Source of the DNA: Asanoa sp040654855
GTDB lineage: Bacteria; Actinomycetota; Actinomycetes; Mycobacteriales; Micromonosporaceae
DNA length: 64,000 bases
Assembly (NCBI RefSeq): GCF_040654855.1
Contig: NZ_JBFAIU010000003.1
Span: 12,069 to 76,068 of the forward strand
Reading direction: 5' to 3'
Under the pieces are notes generated by a model, which did not search any database, was not told the DNA's origin, and was given only the letters and a program-made list of their open reading frames with translations. Every line of letters starts with the position of its first letter. Positions within the stretch are counted from its first letter, which is position 1. A program made the position numbers and the translations under genes. This document shows, piece after piece, positions 8,896 through 17,329 of this stretch.

Positions 8896-9417
8896 ATGGG
8901 CTTGCTTCGCCGGGCGGAACCCGCCGGCTATGAGGAATTCGTCGCCAGCCGGTACCGGGAGATCGTGCGGCTCGGTGCGCTGCTGACGGGTGACTCCCGG
9001 CTCGGTGAGGACCTCGCTCAGGAGGGGCTGATCGCGGCCTACCGGTCCTGGCAGCGGTTGGGCGGTCCCGACGGGCGACCGGAGGCGTACGTCCGCCGCG
9101 TGATGGTCCGAGCCGCGATGCGGGCCAGGCGGCGGCGGTGGCGCGGTGAGGTGCCGACCGAGGAGTTGCCGGAGGCGTCGCATTCCGGGTTCGCGGACCA
9201 GGCGGATCTCAGCGTGCAGGTGCTCGCCAGCCTGCGCCGGCTGCCCGCCGACCAGCGGGTCGTCCTCGTGTTGCGGTTCTGGGCCGACAACTCCGAGGCC
9301 GAGGTGGCACAGACCCTTGGCGTCGCCGTCGGCACCGTCAAGAGCCGCACGTCCCGTGCCCTCGCGGCATTGCGCACCAGTGGCTTGCTCGTCGAATCGT
9401 CGAAGGAGATCCGGTGA
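8896..9417 (+). CDS. SigE-family RNA polymerase sigma-70 factor
   Basis: 173 residues starting MGLLRRAEPAGYEEFVASRYREI. Region 2 reads GEDLAQEGLIAAYRSWQRL and PEAYVRRVMVRAAMRARRRR; region 4 reads LPADQRVVLVLRFWADNSEAE followed by GVAVGTVKSRTSRALAALR. It is clearly paralogous in layout to the sigma factor read in the opposite direction from the same intergenic region. Its stop overlaps the GTG start of the next gene (GTGA, 9414-9417). Conditions of activation unknown. Confidence 0.88.
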   Translation: MGLLRRAEPAGYEEFVASRYREIVRLGALLTGDSRLGEDLAQEGLIAAYRSWQRLGGPDGRPEAYVRRVMVRAAMRARRRRWRGEVPTEELPEASHSGFADQADLSVQVLASLRRLPADQRVVLVLRFWADNSEAEVAQTLGVAVGTVKSRTSRALAALRTSGLLVESSKEIR

Positions 9418-10373
9418 CTCCCAACCAGGCCAGAGACCTGCTCGACCGTGCCGCCGCGGCCGTGACGCCGGCCGAGACCGACCCCACCACCCGACTGACC
9501 GCCCTCGGGAAGCGCAGCGTGCGGCATCGCCGCGCCTGGGGAACGGCCGGCGTCGCTGCCGCGGTCGCGGCCGTCGTTGTCGCCCTGCCGATCGCGACGG
9601 CGCCACGGGGTGAACCAGCCGCGTCGCCCGAGACCACGGTGAGCCTCGGCGGGCTGTCGGTCGTCGTGCCGAACGGCTGGCGGACGGTCGAGGTCGAGAC
9701 CTTCGACCCGTGCGCGGCCGCCCCGCACACGGTCTATCTCGCCGCACGGTGGAGTGCCGGTGGGCCGGGGACCAGACCGGTCAACTGCCCGTCCAAGGAC
9801 CAGGCGTGGCTGGCTGTCGTGCGTGAGGGTGTCGTCGGATCCGTCAACCCCAGCCAGGTGGTGTTCAAGGACGCGCAGGAGGTCATGGCCGAGCAGCCTT
9901 ACCAGCACTACCTGCCGGCCTTGTGGACCTACCGCGCCCTCAACGACGAGATCCGGGCGACCACGGCCTTCATCTCCGGCGACCAGGATCTGCTCGCGCG
10001 GGTCACCTGGCCGGCGGGTCCGCCCGCCCCGCCCGACGGCGGCCTGGCATTGCCCGACCGCATCAGCAGCGCCACCACCGACAGCGGGCCGCCCACCAAC
10101 GGCATGGTCGTCGCGACCGACACCGCGACGCTGACCGAGATCCGGAGCAGCCTCGCCGCGCTGCGGGACCCCGTGCCCGCCGGTGAGGAGTGCACGCTAC
10201 GCAAGCCCGGCTCGGTCGGCATCAGCCTCGGCGAGACGACCGTGGTGCTGGGTGACGCGAGCTGTCCCCAGGCGATCTCGACCGGCGGCGGTCGCGTTCG
10301 TGCCCCGGCCGACCTGGGCCAGCACCTGCTCGATCTCATCGTGGCCAGCGACCGCGCCGCGAGCGGGAACTGA
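9414..10373 (+). CDS. Membrane protein partner of sigma factor
   Basis: 319 residues from GTG 9414-9416, overlapping the sigma stop by 4 bp. About 40 cytosolic residues, a single transmembrane helix near 43-63 (AAVAAVVVALPIA), then a roughly 250-residue extracytoplasmic domain with several cysteines. No zinc anti-sigma motif is visible. The coupled position argues for a regulator or sensor of the sigma factor; this is inference. The stop lies 2 bp from that of the converging response regulator gene. Confidence 0.65.
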   Translation: MTPNQARDLLDRAAAAVTPAETDPTTRLTALGKRSVRHRRAWGTAGVAAAVAAVVVALPIATAPRGEPAASPETTVSLGGLSVVVPNGWRTVEVETFDPCAAAPHTVYLAARWSAGGPGTRPVNCPSKDQAWLAVVREGVVGSVNPSQVVFKDAQEVMAEQPYQHYLPALWTYRALNDEIRATTAFISGDQDLLARVTWPAGPPAPPDGGLALPDRISSATTDSGPPTNGMVVATDTATLTEIRSSLAALRDPVPAGEECTLRKPGSVGISLGETTVVLGDASCPQAISTGGGRVRAPADLGQHLLDLIVASDRAASGN

Positions 10374-10375
10374 CC

Positions 10376-10999
10376 TCAGACCATCCCGGCACGCACGGCG
10401 TACAGGGCCGCCTGGGTGCGGTCCTGCACGCCGAGCTTGCCGAAGATCGCGCTGACGTGTGACTTGACCGTCTTCTCGGCCAGGCCCAGCGCCCGGGCGA
10501 TCTCGCGGTTCGACCGCCCCCGGCCGATCTCCGCCAGCACCTGCCGCTCGCGGGGCGTCAGCCGCGCCGGATCCGCCGTCTCGCCCTCGCTGAGCACCCG
10601 GGCCACCTCCGGGTGCAGCAGCGTGTGTCCCAGGTGGACGGACCGGATCGCCGCCGCCAGCGCCGGCGGGTCGACGTCCTTGTAGACGTAGCCCGCCGCA
10701 CCGGCGCGGACCGCCGGCAGCACCGCGGCCGGCTCGGTGAAGCTGGTGATCACCAGAACCCGGCAGGGCAGCCCGCGGGCGGTCATCTCCCGCAATGCCG
10801 CCACCCCGTCGACACCCGGCATCCGCAGGTCGAGCAGCACCACGTCCGGCAACAGCTCCGCGGCCCGGGCCACCGCCTCCGCGCCGTCCGCGGCTTCCCC
10901 GACCACCTCGAGGTCGTCCTGGACCTCCAGGAACGAGCGCAACCCCTGGCGCACCATCGCGTGGTCGTCGACCACCAGCACCCGGATCCGGTCAGTCAA
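10376..10999 (-). CDS. NarL/FixJ-family response regulator
   Basis: 207 residues if started at TTG 10997-10999, chosen because GGAGG (11006-11010) lies 6 bp upstream; a GTG at 11014 is the alternative. Receiver domain 1-120 with the acidic pair D11-D12, phosphoacceptor D57 (LLDLRMPG) and a conserved lysine in GYVYKD; LuxR-type helix-turn-helix at the C-terminus (LTPRERQVLAEIGRGRSNREIA). It overlaps the end of the histidine kinase gene by 8 bp, so both are one translationally coupled two-component system. Confidence 0.92.
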   Translation of the reverse strand: MTDRIRVLVVDDHAMVRQGLRSFLEVQDDLEVVGEAADGAEAVARAAELLPDVVLLDLRMPGVDGVAALREMTARGLPCRVLVITSFTEPAAVLPAVRAGAAGYVYKDVDPPALAAAIRSVHLGHTLLHPEVARVLSEGETADPARLTPRERQVLAEIGRGRSNREIARALGLAEKTVKSHVSAIFGKLGVQDRTQAALYAVRAGMV

Positions 11000-12104
11000 C
11001 GGGCACCTCCACACGGACCGTCGTGCCCTTGCCCGGTCCCGTCGACACCACCAGCCGGCCGCCGGCGGACGCGGCCCGCTCGCGCATCGAGGTCAGGCCC
11101 AGCGAGGCCTGGTCAGTCGGTCGCAGGCCCGTGCCGTCGTCGCAGACCTCGATCACCAGAGCGCCGTCGACGAACAACCGGACCTCGACGGTACGCGCGT
11201 CCGCGTGCCGCAACGCGTTGTGCAACGCCTCCTGGGCCACCCGGTACGCGGCGTCCTCCCGGTGCGGCGCCACCCGCGGCACCGGCTCCCTGACCCGCAG
11301 GCTCACCCGCGCCGCGTGCACCCGGTCCAGCAGCCGCACCTGCTTGCGCAGTGCCGCGTCGAGGCCTTCGGAGACGAGGTCCGCGGGGCGCATGCCGACG
11401 ACGATCGCGCGCAGCTCGTCCGACGCCTCGCCCGCCAGCCCGCGAACCACCCCCAGTTGCGCCGCCGCCCGGTCCGGGTCGCGGGCCACCAGCGCCGCCG
11501 CCGCGTCGGCCGTCAAGCGCAGTGAGAACAGCTTCTGCGCCACCGAGTCGTGCAGCTCCCGGGCGATCCGGTCTCGCTCCTCCAGCACCGACAGCTCCCG
11601 GCTCCGCTCGTACAACCGGGCATTGATCAGAGCGATCGCCGCGTGACCGGCCAGAATCCGGAGCAGGTCCTCGTCGTCGCGGTCGAACTCGCCGCCGCGC
11701 TTGTTGGCCAGGTAGAGCGCGCCCAGGATCTCGTCACCGTGGGTGATCGGCATGCCGAGGAAGTCCCGCAGCTCCGGGTGGTGTTTCGGCCAGTACTCGA
11801 AGCGCGGGTGCGACCGGATGTCGGCCAGGCGCAGCGGGGCCGGGTCGCGGAGCATCACCGCCAACAGGCCGTGCTGGCGCGGCAGCGGGCCGATCGCCCG
11901 CCACTGGGCGTCGCTGACGCCGTCGACCACGAACTCGGCGAACGCCCCGGAGTCCGCGTCCGGGACGCCGAGGGCCGCGTACCGGGCGTTCAGCAGCCGG
12001 CGGGCCGACGACACGATCGTCTGCAGCACCTCGCGTACCGACCGGCGCGCGGTCACGGCGAGTACGGCCGCGCTCAGCGCCCGCAGTTCTTCGCGCGCGT
12101 CCAC
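10992..12104 (-). CDS. GAF-domain sensor histidine kinase
   Basis: 370 residues from GTG 12102-12104. A GAF domain spans about 25-163 (ARYAALGV ... AGHAAIALINARLYE), followed by a HisKA_3-type dimerisation region with the phospho-acceptor H185 in ERDRIARELHDSVAQ and a C-terminal HATPase domain (ALHNALRHADA, VCDDGTGL, GKGTTVRVEVP). No transmembrane helix, so it is a cytosolic sensor, in architecture like a one-GAF DevS/DosS relative. The ligand of the GAF domain is unknown; no heme-ligand assignment is made. It phosphorylates the overlapping NarL-type regulator. Confidence 0.9.
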   Translation of the reverse strand: MDAREELRALSAAVLAVTARRSVREVLQTIVSSARRLLNARYAALGVPDADSGAFAEFVVDGVSDAQWRAIGPLPRQHGLLAVMLRDPAPLRLADIRSHPRFEYWPKHHPELRDFLGMPITHGDEILGALYLANKRGGEFDRDDEDLLRILAGHAAIALINARLYERSRELSVLEERDRIARELHDSVAQKLFSLRLTADAAAALVARDPDRAAAQLGVVRGLAGEASDELRAIVVGMRPADLVSEGLDAALRKQVRLLDRVHAARVSLRVREPVPRVAPHREDAAYRVAQEALHNALRHADARTVEVRLFVDGALVIEVCDDGTGLRPTDQASLGLTSMRERAASAGGRLVVSTGPGKGTTVRVEVPVD

Positions 12105-12140
12105 CTACGCACCGTAGCGCGGGCAGGGGTGCGGATGACC

Positions 12141-12152
12141 GGTCCTAGGACC
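12141..12152. promoter_or_regulatory. 12-bp palindrome GGTCCTAGGACC in divergent promoter
   Basis: Perfect palindrome between the histidine kinase start (12104) and the SDR start (12220), with a partial half-site copy (AAGGTCC) just downstream. NarL-family DevR-type regulators bind similar GGGAC/GTCCC arms, so it may be the operator of the adjacent two-component system. Inference from position and resemblance. Confidence 0.4.
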
Positions 12153-12219
12153 AAGGTCCGGGGCCGGGCTTGTCCCTGGTCCGATGGTTTCGACGCGCAT
12201 CGTTCCTAGCGTCGGAGGC

Positions 12220-12888
12220 ATGACAACAGCGATCATCACCGGCGCGTCCCGGGGTCTGGGGCGCGCGCTGACCGGCGGGCTCGCCCGCGCCGGCTGGAAC
12301 GTCATCGTCGACGGGCGCGACGGGGCCGCGCTGGCCGCCGTCGGGTTCGGGCCGGGCGTCGTCCCGGTCTCCGGCGACGTCACCGATCCCGCGCACCGGG
12401 CCGCCCTGATCGACGTCGCGGACCGGTACGGCGGCGCCGACCTCCTGGTCAACAACGCCGGCATCCTGGGGCCGTCGCCGCAGCCCCGGCTGGCCGACTA
12501 CCCGGCCGAGGCGTTGCGCGAGGTGTACGAGGTCAACGTGCACGCGCCGCTCGCCCTCACCCAGCTCGCCCTGCCCGGGTTGCGCAAGCGCGGCGGCGCG
12601 GTGCTCAACCTGACCTCGGACGCGGCGATCGAGGCGTACGCCGGCTGGGGTGGCTACGGGTCCGCGAAGGCGGCGCTCGAACAGCTCAGCCGGATCCTCG
12701 CCGCGGAGGAACCGGACGTCCGCGTGTGGTGGGCGGATCCGGGCGACCTGCGTACGCGCATGCATCAGGAAGCGTTCCCCGGCGAGGACATCAGCGACCG
12801 CCCGGAGCCGGAGTCGGTCGTGCCCTCGTTCCTGCGCCTGCTGGCGGCGCGTCCGGAATCGGGCCGGGTCCGGGTGGCGCAGTGGTGA
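12220..12888 (+). CDS. Short-chain dehydrogenase/reductase
   Basis: 222 residues. Classical SDR marks: TGASRGLG nucleotide-binding motif (residues 7-14), NNAG (78-81), catalytic S133, Y146 and K150 in YGSAK. An ATG at 12220 is preceded by TAGCGT (12207-12212) and 7 bases, the pattern of a leaderless transcript; a longer reading from 12184 has no such support. Substrate is not predictable. It overlaps the following QueA-like gene by 4 bp (GTGA). Confidence 0.87.
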   Translation: MTTAIITGASRGLGRALTGGLARAGWNVIVDGRDGAALAAVGFGPGVVPVSGDVTDPAHRAALIDVADRYGGADLLVNNAGILGPSPQPRLADYPAEALREVYEVNVHAPLALTQLALPGLRKRGGAVLNLTSDAAIEAYAGWGGYGSAKAALEQLSRILAAEEPDVRVWWADPGDLRTRMHQEAFPGEDISDRPEPESVVPSFLRLLAARPESGRVRVAQW

Positions 12889-13901
12889 ACGCGACCGCGG
12901 ATCCGCTCGATTTCGTGCTCCCGGACGAGCTGTCGGCGCACGAGCCGCCGGAAGCCCGGGGTGTGCCGCGCGACGGGGTGCGCCTGCTGGTCTCCACCCC
13001 CACCGCGCAGAAGCACCAGCTCTTCCACGAGCTGCCGTGCGTGCTCCGGGCCGGGGACGTGCTGGTGGTCAACACGTCGGCGACGATGCCGGCGGCGGTG
13101 CCCACGCTTGACGGACATGTCGTGCACTTCTCGACGGCCAACGCCGACGGTTCCTGGCTGGCCGAGCCGCGGGCGGTGGCCGGCTCCGGGAAACCGACGA
13201 CGGGTCCCTTGACCTCGGCGGCGAAGGGGCAGCGGTTCACGCTCCGCGGCGGTGCCACGGTCACGCTGCTCTCGCCGTACTCCCGAGGTCGGCTCTGGAA
13301 TGCCGCCGTCTCCGTCGACGACGTCCAGGCCTACCTGGAGAAGAACGGAGAACCGATCCGCTACGGGTACGTGCCGCGACCCTGGCCGCTGGCGTCCTAC
13401 CAGACGGTGTTCGCGACCCATCCCGGCAGCGCGGAGATGCCGAGCGCCGGGCGGCCGTTCACCGACCGCGTGGTCACCAGGTTGGTCGCCGCGGGCGTGC
13501 TCGTGGTGCCGATCGTGCTGCACACGGGCGTGGCGTCGGCGGAGGCGCACGAACGGCCGTACCCGGAATGGTTCTCGGTCCCGTCCGCGACCGCCCGGGT
13601 CCTGGCCGACGCCGGCCGCGTGATCGCGGTCGGTACGACGGTGGTGCGAGCCCTGGAGACCACCGGCGGCGCGGCCGGGTCGGGGTGGACGGACCTGGTG
13701 GTGACGCCGGAGCGGGGCGTGCGGGTCGTGGACGGCTTGCTGACGGGGTTCCACGAACCGCGCGCCTCGCACCTCGACCTGCTGGCCGCGGTGGCCGGTC
13801 GGGACCTGGTCGGGCGCGCGTACCGGGAGGCGCTGTCGTCCGGTTACCGCTGGCACGAGTTCGGTGACGTCAACCTGCTGCTGTCGGAGCGCGCTGGTTG
13901 A
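12885..13901 (+). CDS. queA: QueA-like S-adenosylmethionine:tRNA ribosyltransferase-isomerase
   Basis: 338 residues from GTG 12885-12887, close to the usual QueA length. QueA transfers and isomerises the ribosyl group of SAM onto 7-aminomethyl-7-deazaguanine in tRNA, the penultimate step of queuosine synthesis. Family resemblance is seen in FVLPDELSAHEPPE at the N-terminus, VLRAGDVLVVNTSAT, PYPEWFSVPSATARVL and the C-terminal HEPRASHLDLLAAVAGRD. No other queuosine gene is in view and most actinomycetes lack the pathway, so the true substrate may differ. It is translationally coupled to the SDR gene. Confidence 0.75.
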   Translation: MNATADPLDFVLPDELSAHEPPEARGVPRDGVRLLVSTPTAQKHQLFHELPCVLRAGDVLVVNTSATMPAAVPTLDGHVVHFSTANADGSWLAEPRAVAGSGKPTTGPLTSAAKGQRFTLRGGATVTLLSPYSRGRLWNAAVSVDDVQAYLEKNGEPIRYGYVPRPWPLASYQTVFATHPGSAEMPSAGRPFTDRVVTRLVAAGVLVVPIVLHTGVASAEAHERPYPEWFSVPSATARVLADAGRVIAVGTTVVRALETTGGAAGSGWTDLVVTPERGVRVVDGLLTGFHEPRASHLDLLAAVAGRDLVGRAYREALSSGYRWHEFGDVNLLLSERAG

Positions 13902-13906
13902 GCGGT

Positions 13907-13912
13907 ATAGTC
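13907..13912 (+). promoter_or_regulatory. -10 box TATAGT for DivIVA-like gene
   Basis: TATAGT begins 5 bp after the stop of the QueA-like gene and lies 33 bp before the ATG at 13945. GGAGGA at 13935-13940 is the ribosome site. It suggests that the coiled-coil gene has its own promoter. Confidence 0.5.
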
Positions 13913-13944
13913 CCGCCGATCGAGCGCGTGCAGTGGAGGATGGC

Positions 13945-15111
13945 ATGTCTCAGGGTCAGCAGTACCTCACGCCGACGTTCGACACGTCGATGCGCGGCTA
14001 CGAGAAGAAGCAGGTCGACCGGCACCTGGCGGACACCGCCGACCGGCTCGCCCAGCTCGCCGCCGAGCGTGAACAGGCGCACAACCACATCCGTGGCCTG
14101 AGCGCCAACCTCGAGCAGATGCACGCCGAGCTGACCGAGCTGCGGGACCGGGAGCCGCGCCTCGACCGGGCGTCGTTCCGCCACCTGGGCTCGATGGTCG
14201 ACGAGATCCTGGCCCTGTCGGAGAAGCAGGGCCAGGCCATCGTCGACGCCGCCGGCGAGCACGCCGCGGAGATCAAGAACGCCGCGGAGAAGGTGCTGGA
14301 GGCCGCGCACCAGGAGGCGGAGCGGCTGCGCGCCGAGGGCCAGGCCGCGCGGGAGGCAACCGAGCAGGAGGCGAAGCGCCTGCACGAGGCCAGCATCGCG
14401 GCGATCGAGCGGGCGGAGGGTGAGGCGCGGGCCCGCATCGAGTCCGCACACGAGCAGACGCAGCAGGAGCTGGCCCAGTGGCGCTCCGACGTCGAGCGCG
14501 AGGTCAACGACCACCGCGCGGCGGCCCAGGAGGCTGACGAACTGCGGCAGGCCGAGTCGGACCAGCAGATGCAGTCGCACCAGCAGCAGCTGAGCATGAT
14601 CCAGAAGGAGATCGAGGCGCGCCAGCAGGCGCTGTCCCAGCTTCGCAACGCGCAGGAACAGGCACAGCAGCAGCTGGGCCAGCTCCGCCATGACGGCGCG
14701 GCGGTCGAGCAGGACCTGGCGCAGGTGACGCACCGGCTGGGTGTCACCCGGCAGGAGCTGAACACCGAGCTGTCGCGCCTGGAACACGCCCGCCAGACGG
14801 CGGAATCGGTCGAGCAGCAGACCCTCGAGGCGCGGGTCCGCATGCAGCGGGAGGCCAAGCGCATGGCCGACCGGGCAGCGGCCGCGGTCATGGCCGCGGC
14901 GGCGATCAGCGAGCAGACGGGCGAGTTCAAGATGGTCGCGGTACGGCCGGACGTCGTCGCCGCCCTGCCTCCGGCGGAGGAGCCTGTCGAGGGGGAGCTC
15001 GTCGAGCCGCAGCCGGCGCCCGGGTCGTTGTTCGAGCCGGTAGCGCCGCCCCGCGAGCCGGCGGCGGAGGAGCCCCGCGCGATCGCGATGCCGGGCCCGG
15101 TCGAACAGTGA
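13945..15111 (+). CDS. DivIVA-like coiled-coil protein
   Basis: 388 residues. The N-terminus (FDTSMRGYEKKQVDRHLADT) has the DivIVA-type pattern that ends in a membrane-curvature-sensing domain, followed by a nearly unbroken coiled coil rich in Ala, Glu, Gln and Arg from about 30 to 335. A proline/glutamate-rich disordered tail follows. Proteins of this type (DivIVA, FilP, Scy) organise polar growth and septation in actinomycetes. Length and the long coil are closer to a cytoskeletal scaffold than to canonical DivIVA. Which of these it corresponds to cannot be settled here. Confidence 0.75.
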   Translation: MSQGQQYLTPTFDTSMRGYEKKQVDRHLADTADRLAQLAAEREQAHNHIRGLSANLEQMHAELTELRDREPRLDRASFRHLGSMVDEILALSEKQGQAIVDAAGEHAAEIKNAAEKVLEAAHQEAERLRAEGQAAREATEQEAKRLHEASIAAIERAEGEARARIESAHEQTQQELAQWRSDVEREVNDHRAAAQEADELRQAESDQQMQSHQQQLSMIQKEIEARQQALSQLRNAQEQAQQQLGQLRHDGAAVEQDLAQVTHRLGVTRQELNTELSRLEHARQTAESVEQQTLEARVRMQREAKRMADRAAAAVMAAAAISEQTGEFKMVAVRPDVVAALPPAEEPVEGELVEPQPAPGSLFEPVAPPREPAAEEPRAIAMPGPVEQ

Positions 15112-15144
15112 ACGGACGCCGTCGAGCGCTGTTAGCGTCTGACG

Positions 15145-15669
15145 GTGGCGATCTCCGAGAGCCGTTACCAGGCTCACCGACTGCGCATTCCGGTTGAAGG
15201 CCCGTTCGCGGACTTACGCCGCCGCTACGAGACGGCGGTCCCCGCGGTTGACTACGCGACGGTCAACGCGCTGATCGGCAGCAAGGCGGACTGGTCGGAG
15301 GTCGCGGCCCAGGTCGACGCCGCGGCGCCGCTGGGCTTCCTGCGCTACTGGTCGAGCGACGACGGCCCGCTGATGCGCCTGGCTCACGACCCGGGCGAGT
15401 GCGTGGTCTACCTGATGGGCAACCACGTGCTCGCGGAACGGATGTACCGCCACGACCAGGCGGTGATGATGTACGCGCCACTGCGCCCGATGATCGCCAG
15501 CCGAGACGGCGAGACACACTTCATCATCGAACAACCGAGCGCGACGTTCGCCTCGTTCGGCGCGGTCGGCCACGACGACATCGCCGAGGTGGGCCTGGAA
15601 CTCGACCACAAACTGGCCGCGCTGCTGGACCACCTTGACCTACCCGTGCCGCCGGTGCTGCGCAGCTGA
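15145..15669 (+). CDS. DUF302 domain protein
   Basis: 174 residues from GTG 15145, preceded by TAGCGT (15133-15138) and 6 bases, so the mRNA is probably leaderless. The sequence around GFLRYWSSDD ... YLMGNHVLAERMYRHDQAVMMYAPLRP fits the DUF302 fold, a small alpha/beta domain of unknown function. It has a rare TTA leucine codon at residue 24 (15214-15216). No signal peptide. Confidence 0.75.
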   Translation: MAISESRYQAHRLRIPVEGPFADLRRRYETAVPAVDYATVNALIGSKADWSEVAAQVDAAAPLGFLRYWSSDDGPLMRLAHDPGECVVYLMGNHVLAERMYRHDQAVMMYAPLRPMIASRDGETHFIIEQPSATFASFGAVGHDDIAEVGLELDHKLAALLDHLDLPVPPVLRS

Positions 15670-15767
15670 GCGAACAGGATCGCGCGAACCGCGAAGTCGG
15701 TGGCAGCGCCGCGGCGCCATCGGGAATTGTCGGCGTTCGTCGGCAGGTAGCCGCTAGTGTGCCCGCC

Positions 15768-16640
15768 GTGGATGCGTACGAGCGCTTTGTGTCTTCCGGG
15801 CCGCTGAAGATCTGGACCGAGCGCGTCGGGGATCCCGGGCTTCCCGCTGTTCTGATGGTCATGGGTTCGGCCGCGCAAGGGATCAGTTGCCCCGATGCCC
15901 TGGTCGACCGGCTCGTCGAGCGAGGAGTCCAGGTGATCCGGTTCGATCATCGCGACACCGGCCGGTCCAGCACCGTCGACTTCGATGCGCACCCGTACAC
16001 GATCGGCGACATGGCTCGCGACTGTCTCGCCGTGCTGGACGGTTATGGACTGGCCTCCGCCCATGTGGCCGGAACCTCCCTGGGCGGCATGATCGCGCAG
16101 TGGCTGGCGGTACACGCCCCGGACCGCGTCCGGTCCTTGACCGTGATGTCCAGCTCGCTGATGGGTCATGATCCGAGTTCGGTGTGGGCACGGGCGCGGG
16201 CCGGGGAGCCCGCCGACCCTGATGATCTGCCGCCGCCGACCCCGGCGTATCTCGCGCATCTGGATGCCGGGCTGCCGCCGGGTGTGGAGTCTGACGTGTC
16301 GTTGTTCCGGGTGTTCACCGGGCCGGTTCGGCCGTTCGACGAGGAGGCCGCCCGGGCGATGCTGGAGCTGGCGTTGTCGCGGGCTACCGACCCGGCGGCC
16401 GCGGCGAACCATTTCCGGGCCGTGTGGATGGACGACCCTGGCCTGCTCGCCCCACTGTCGTCGATCACCGCGCCGACCTCGATCGTGCACGGCGACCAGG
16501 ACCCGGTCTATCCGCTCGGGCACGGCGAGGCCCTGGCCGCTGCGATTCCGGGAGCGGTGTTGCACGTCGTGCCCGGCATGGGGCACGTCATGACGTCACC
16601 CGGCCTGCCCGAGGAGGTCGCCGACCTGATCCGGCTGTGA
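15768..16640 (+). CDS. Alpha/beta hydrolase
   Basis: 290 residues from GTG 15768, placed 7 bases after a TAGTGT box (15755-15760); a GTG at 15759 is also in frame. Fold marks: oxyanion loop region VMGSAAQG, FDHRDTGRS, nucleophile elbow GTSLGG, late acidic residue in VHGDQDPVYP and catalytic histidine in PGMGHV. It resembles esterase/haloperoxidase-like hydrolases (aclacinomycin methylesterase type). No secretion signal. Substrate unknown. Confidence 0.85.
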   Translation: MDAYERFVSSGPLKIWTERVGDPGLPAVLMVMGSAAQGISCPDALVDRLVERGVQVIRFDHRDTGRSSTVDFDAHPYTIGDMARDCLAVLDGYGLASAHVAGTSLGGMIAQWLAVHAPDRVRSLTVMSSSLMGHDPSSVWARARAGEPADPDDLPPPTPAYLAHLDAGLPPGVESDVSLFRVFTGPVRPFDEEAARAMLELALSRATDPAAAANHFRAVWMDDPGLLAPLSSITAPTSIVHGDQDPVYPLGHGEALAAAIPGAVLHVVPGMGHVMTSPGLPEEVADLIRL

Positions 16641-16701
16641 CCCGCCGGCGCGCGCGTGCGAGGGTTTCGAGAGTCCGCACTCCGGTCCCTGCTCACCGCG
16701 C

Positions 16702-17280
16702 TCAGCCCGTGGGCATGACTCCGCGCAGCCGGGCGAGAGCGCGCACTATCCGCTCCCCCTCGATGGCCAGGCCGGGGTCGACCAACGCCTGAAAGAGCAG
16801 GCCGTCGAAGAGGGCCAGCGCCAGCCCGCCCGCGTCCTCTCCAGCCGCGTCCGCCCCCAGTTCGAGCACTCTGGCAACGTCATCGCGGGTGCGGCGGAAG
16901 CCCTCCGCCAGCAGCGCCCGCACGCGCTCGTCGTGCTGCGCCTTTGCCATTGCGCCCAGGAAGGTGCGGGCCAGGCCTTCGTGATCCCGCCGGGTCTGCT
17001 CCACCACGGAGATCGCGGCCTGGAAGCGTTCCTGCGGTGTGCCACCCGGAGCCGCCGCGTCGACGAGCCGTCCGATCTCCGCCAGCCACCGGTCGAGCCC
17101 GACGATGACTGCCTCGGTGACGAGCTCGTCCTTCGACCCGAAGTGGTAGGTGATCGAGGCGAGGTTGGCGCCCGACTCGTCCGCGATCACCCGGGCGGTG
17201 ACTCGCTCCGGTGGGAGGCGTTCCAGGCACCGGAGCGTCCCGTCGACCAGCTGCGCGCGGTTGCTTCGTTGGGGGCTCAC
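16702..17280 (-). CDS. TetR-family transcriptional regulator
   Basis: 192 residues starting at GTG 17278-17280. The helix-turn-helix lies in the first 50 residues (VTARVIADESGANLASITYHFGS-K type, GSKDEL). On the minus strand TACAAT stands 7 bases before the GTG, so the transcript is probably leaderless and the -10 box lies within the palindrome at 17283-17304, arguing for autorepression. It diverges from the DoxX-like gene, its likely target. Confidence 0.88.
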   Translation of the reverse strand: MSPQRSNRAQLVDGTLRCLERLPPERVTARVIADESGANLASITYHFGSKDELVTEAVIVGLDRWLAEIGRLVDAAAPGGTPQERFQAAISVVEQTRRDHEGLARTFLGAMAKAQHDERVRALLAEGFRRTRDDVARVLELGADAAGEDAGGLALALFDGLLFQALVDPGLAIEGERIVRALARLRGVMPTG

Positions 17281-17282
17281 GG

Positions 17283-17304
17283 CTAAAATTGTACAAGCGT
17301 TTAG
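17283..17304. promoter_or_regulatory. TetR operator candidate
   Basis: CTAAA and TTTAG arms enclose the perfect 8-bp palindrome TTGTACAA (17289-17296). The whole element covers the -10 region of the tetR gene and precedes the DoxX-like gene, so one repressor could control both. Confidence 0.6.
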
Positions 17305-17329
17305 ATTCGTGACCCAGGGGGGATTGCGT

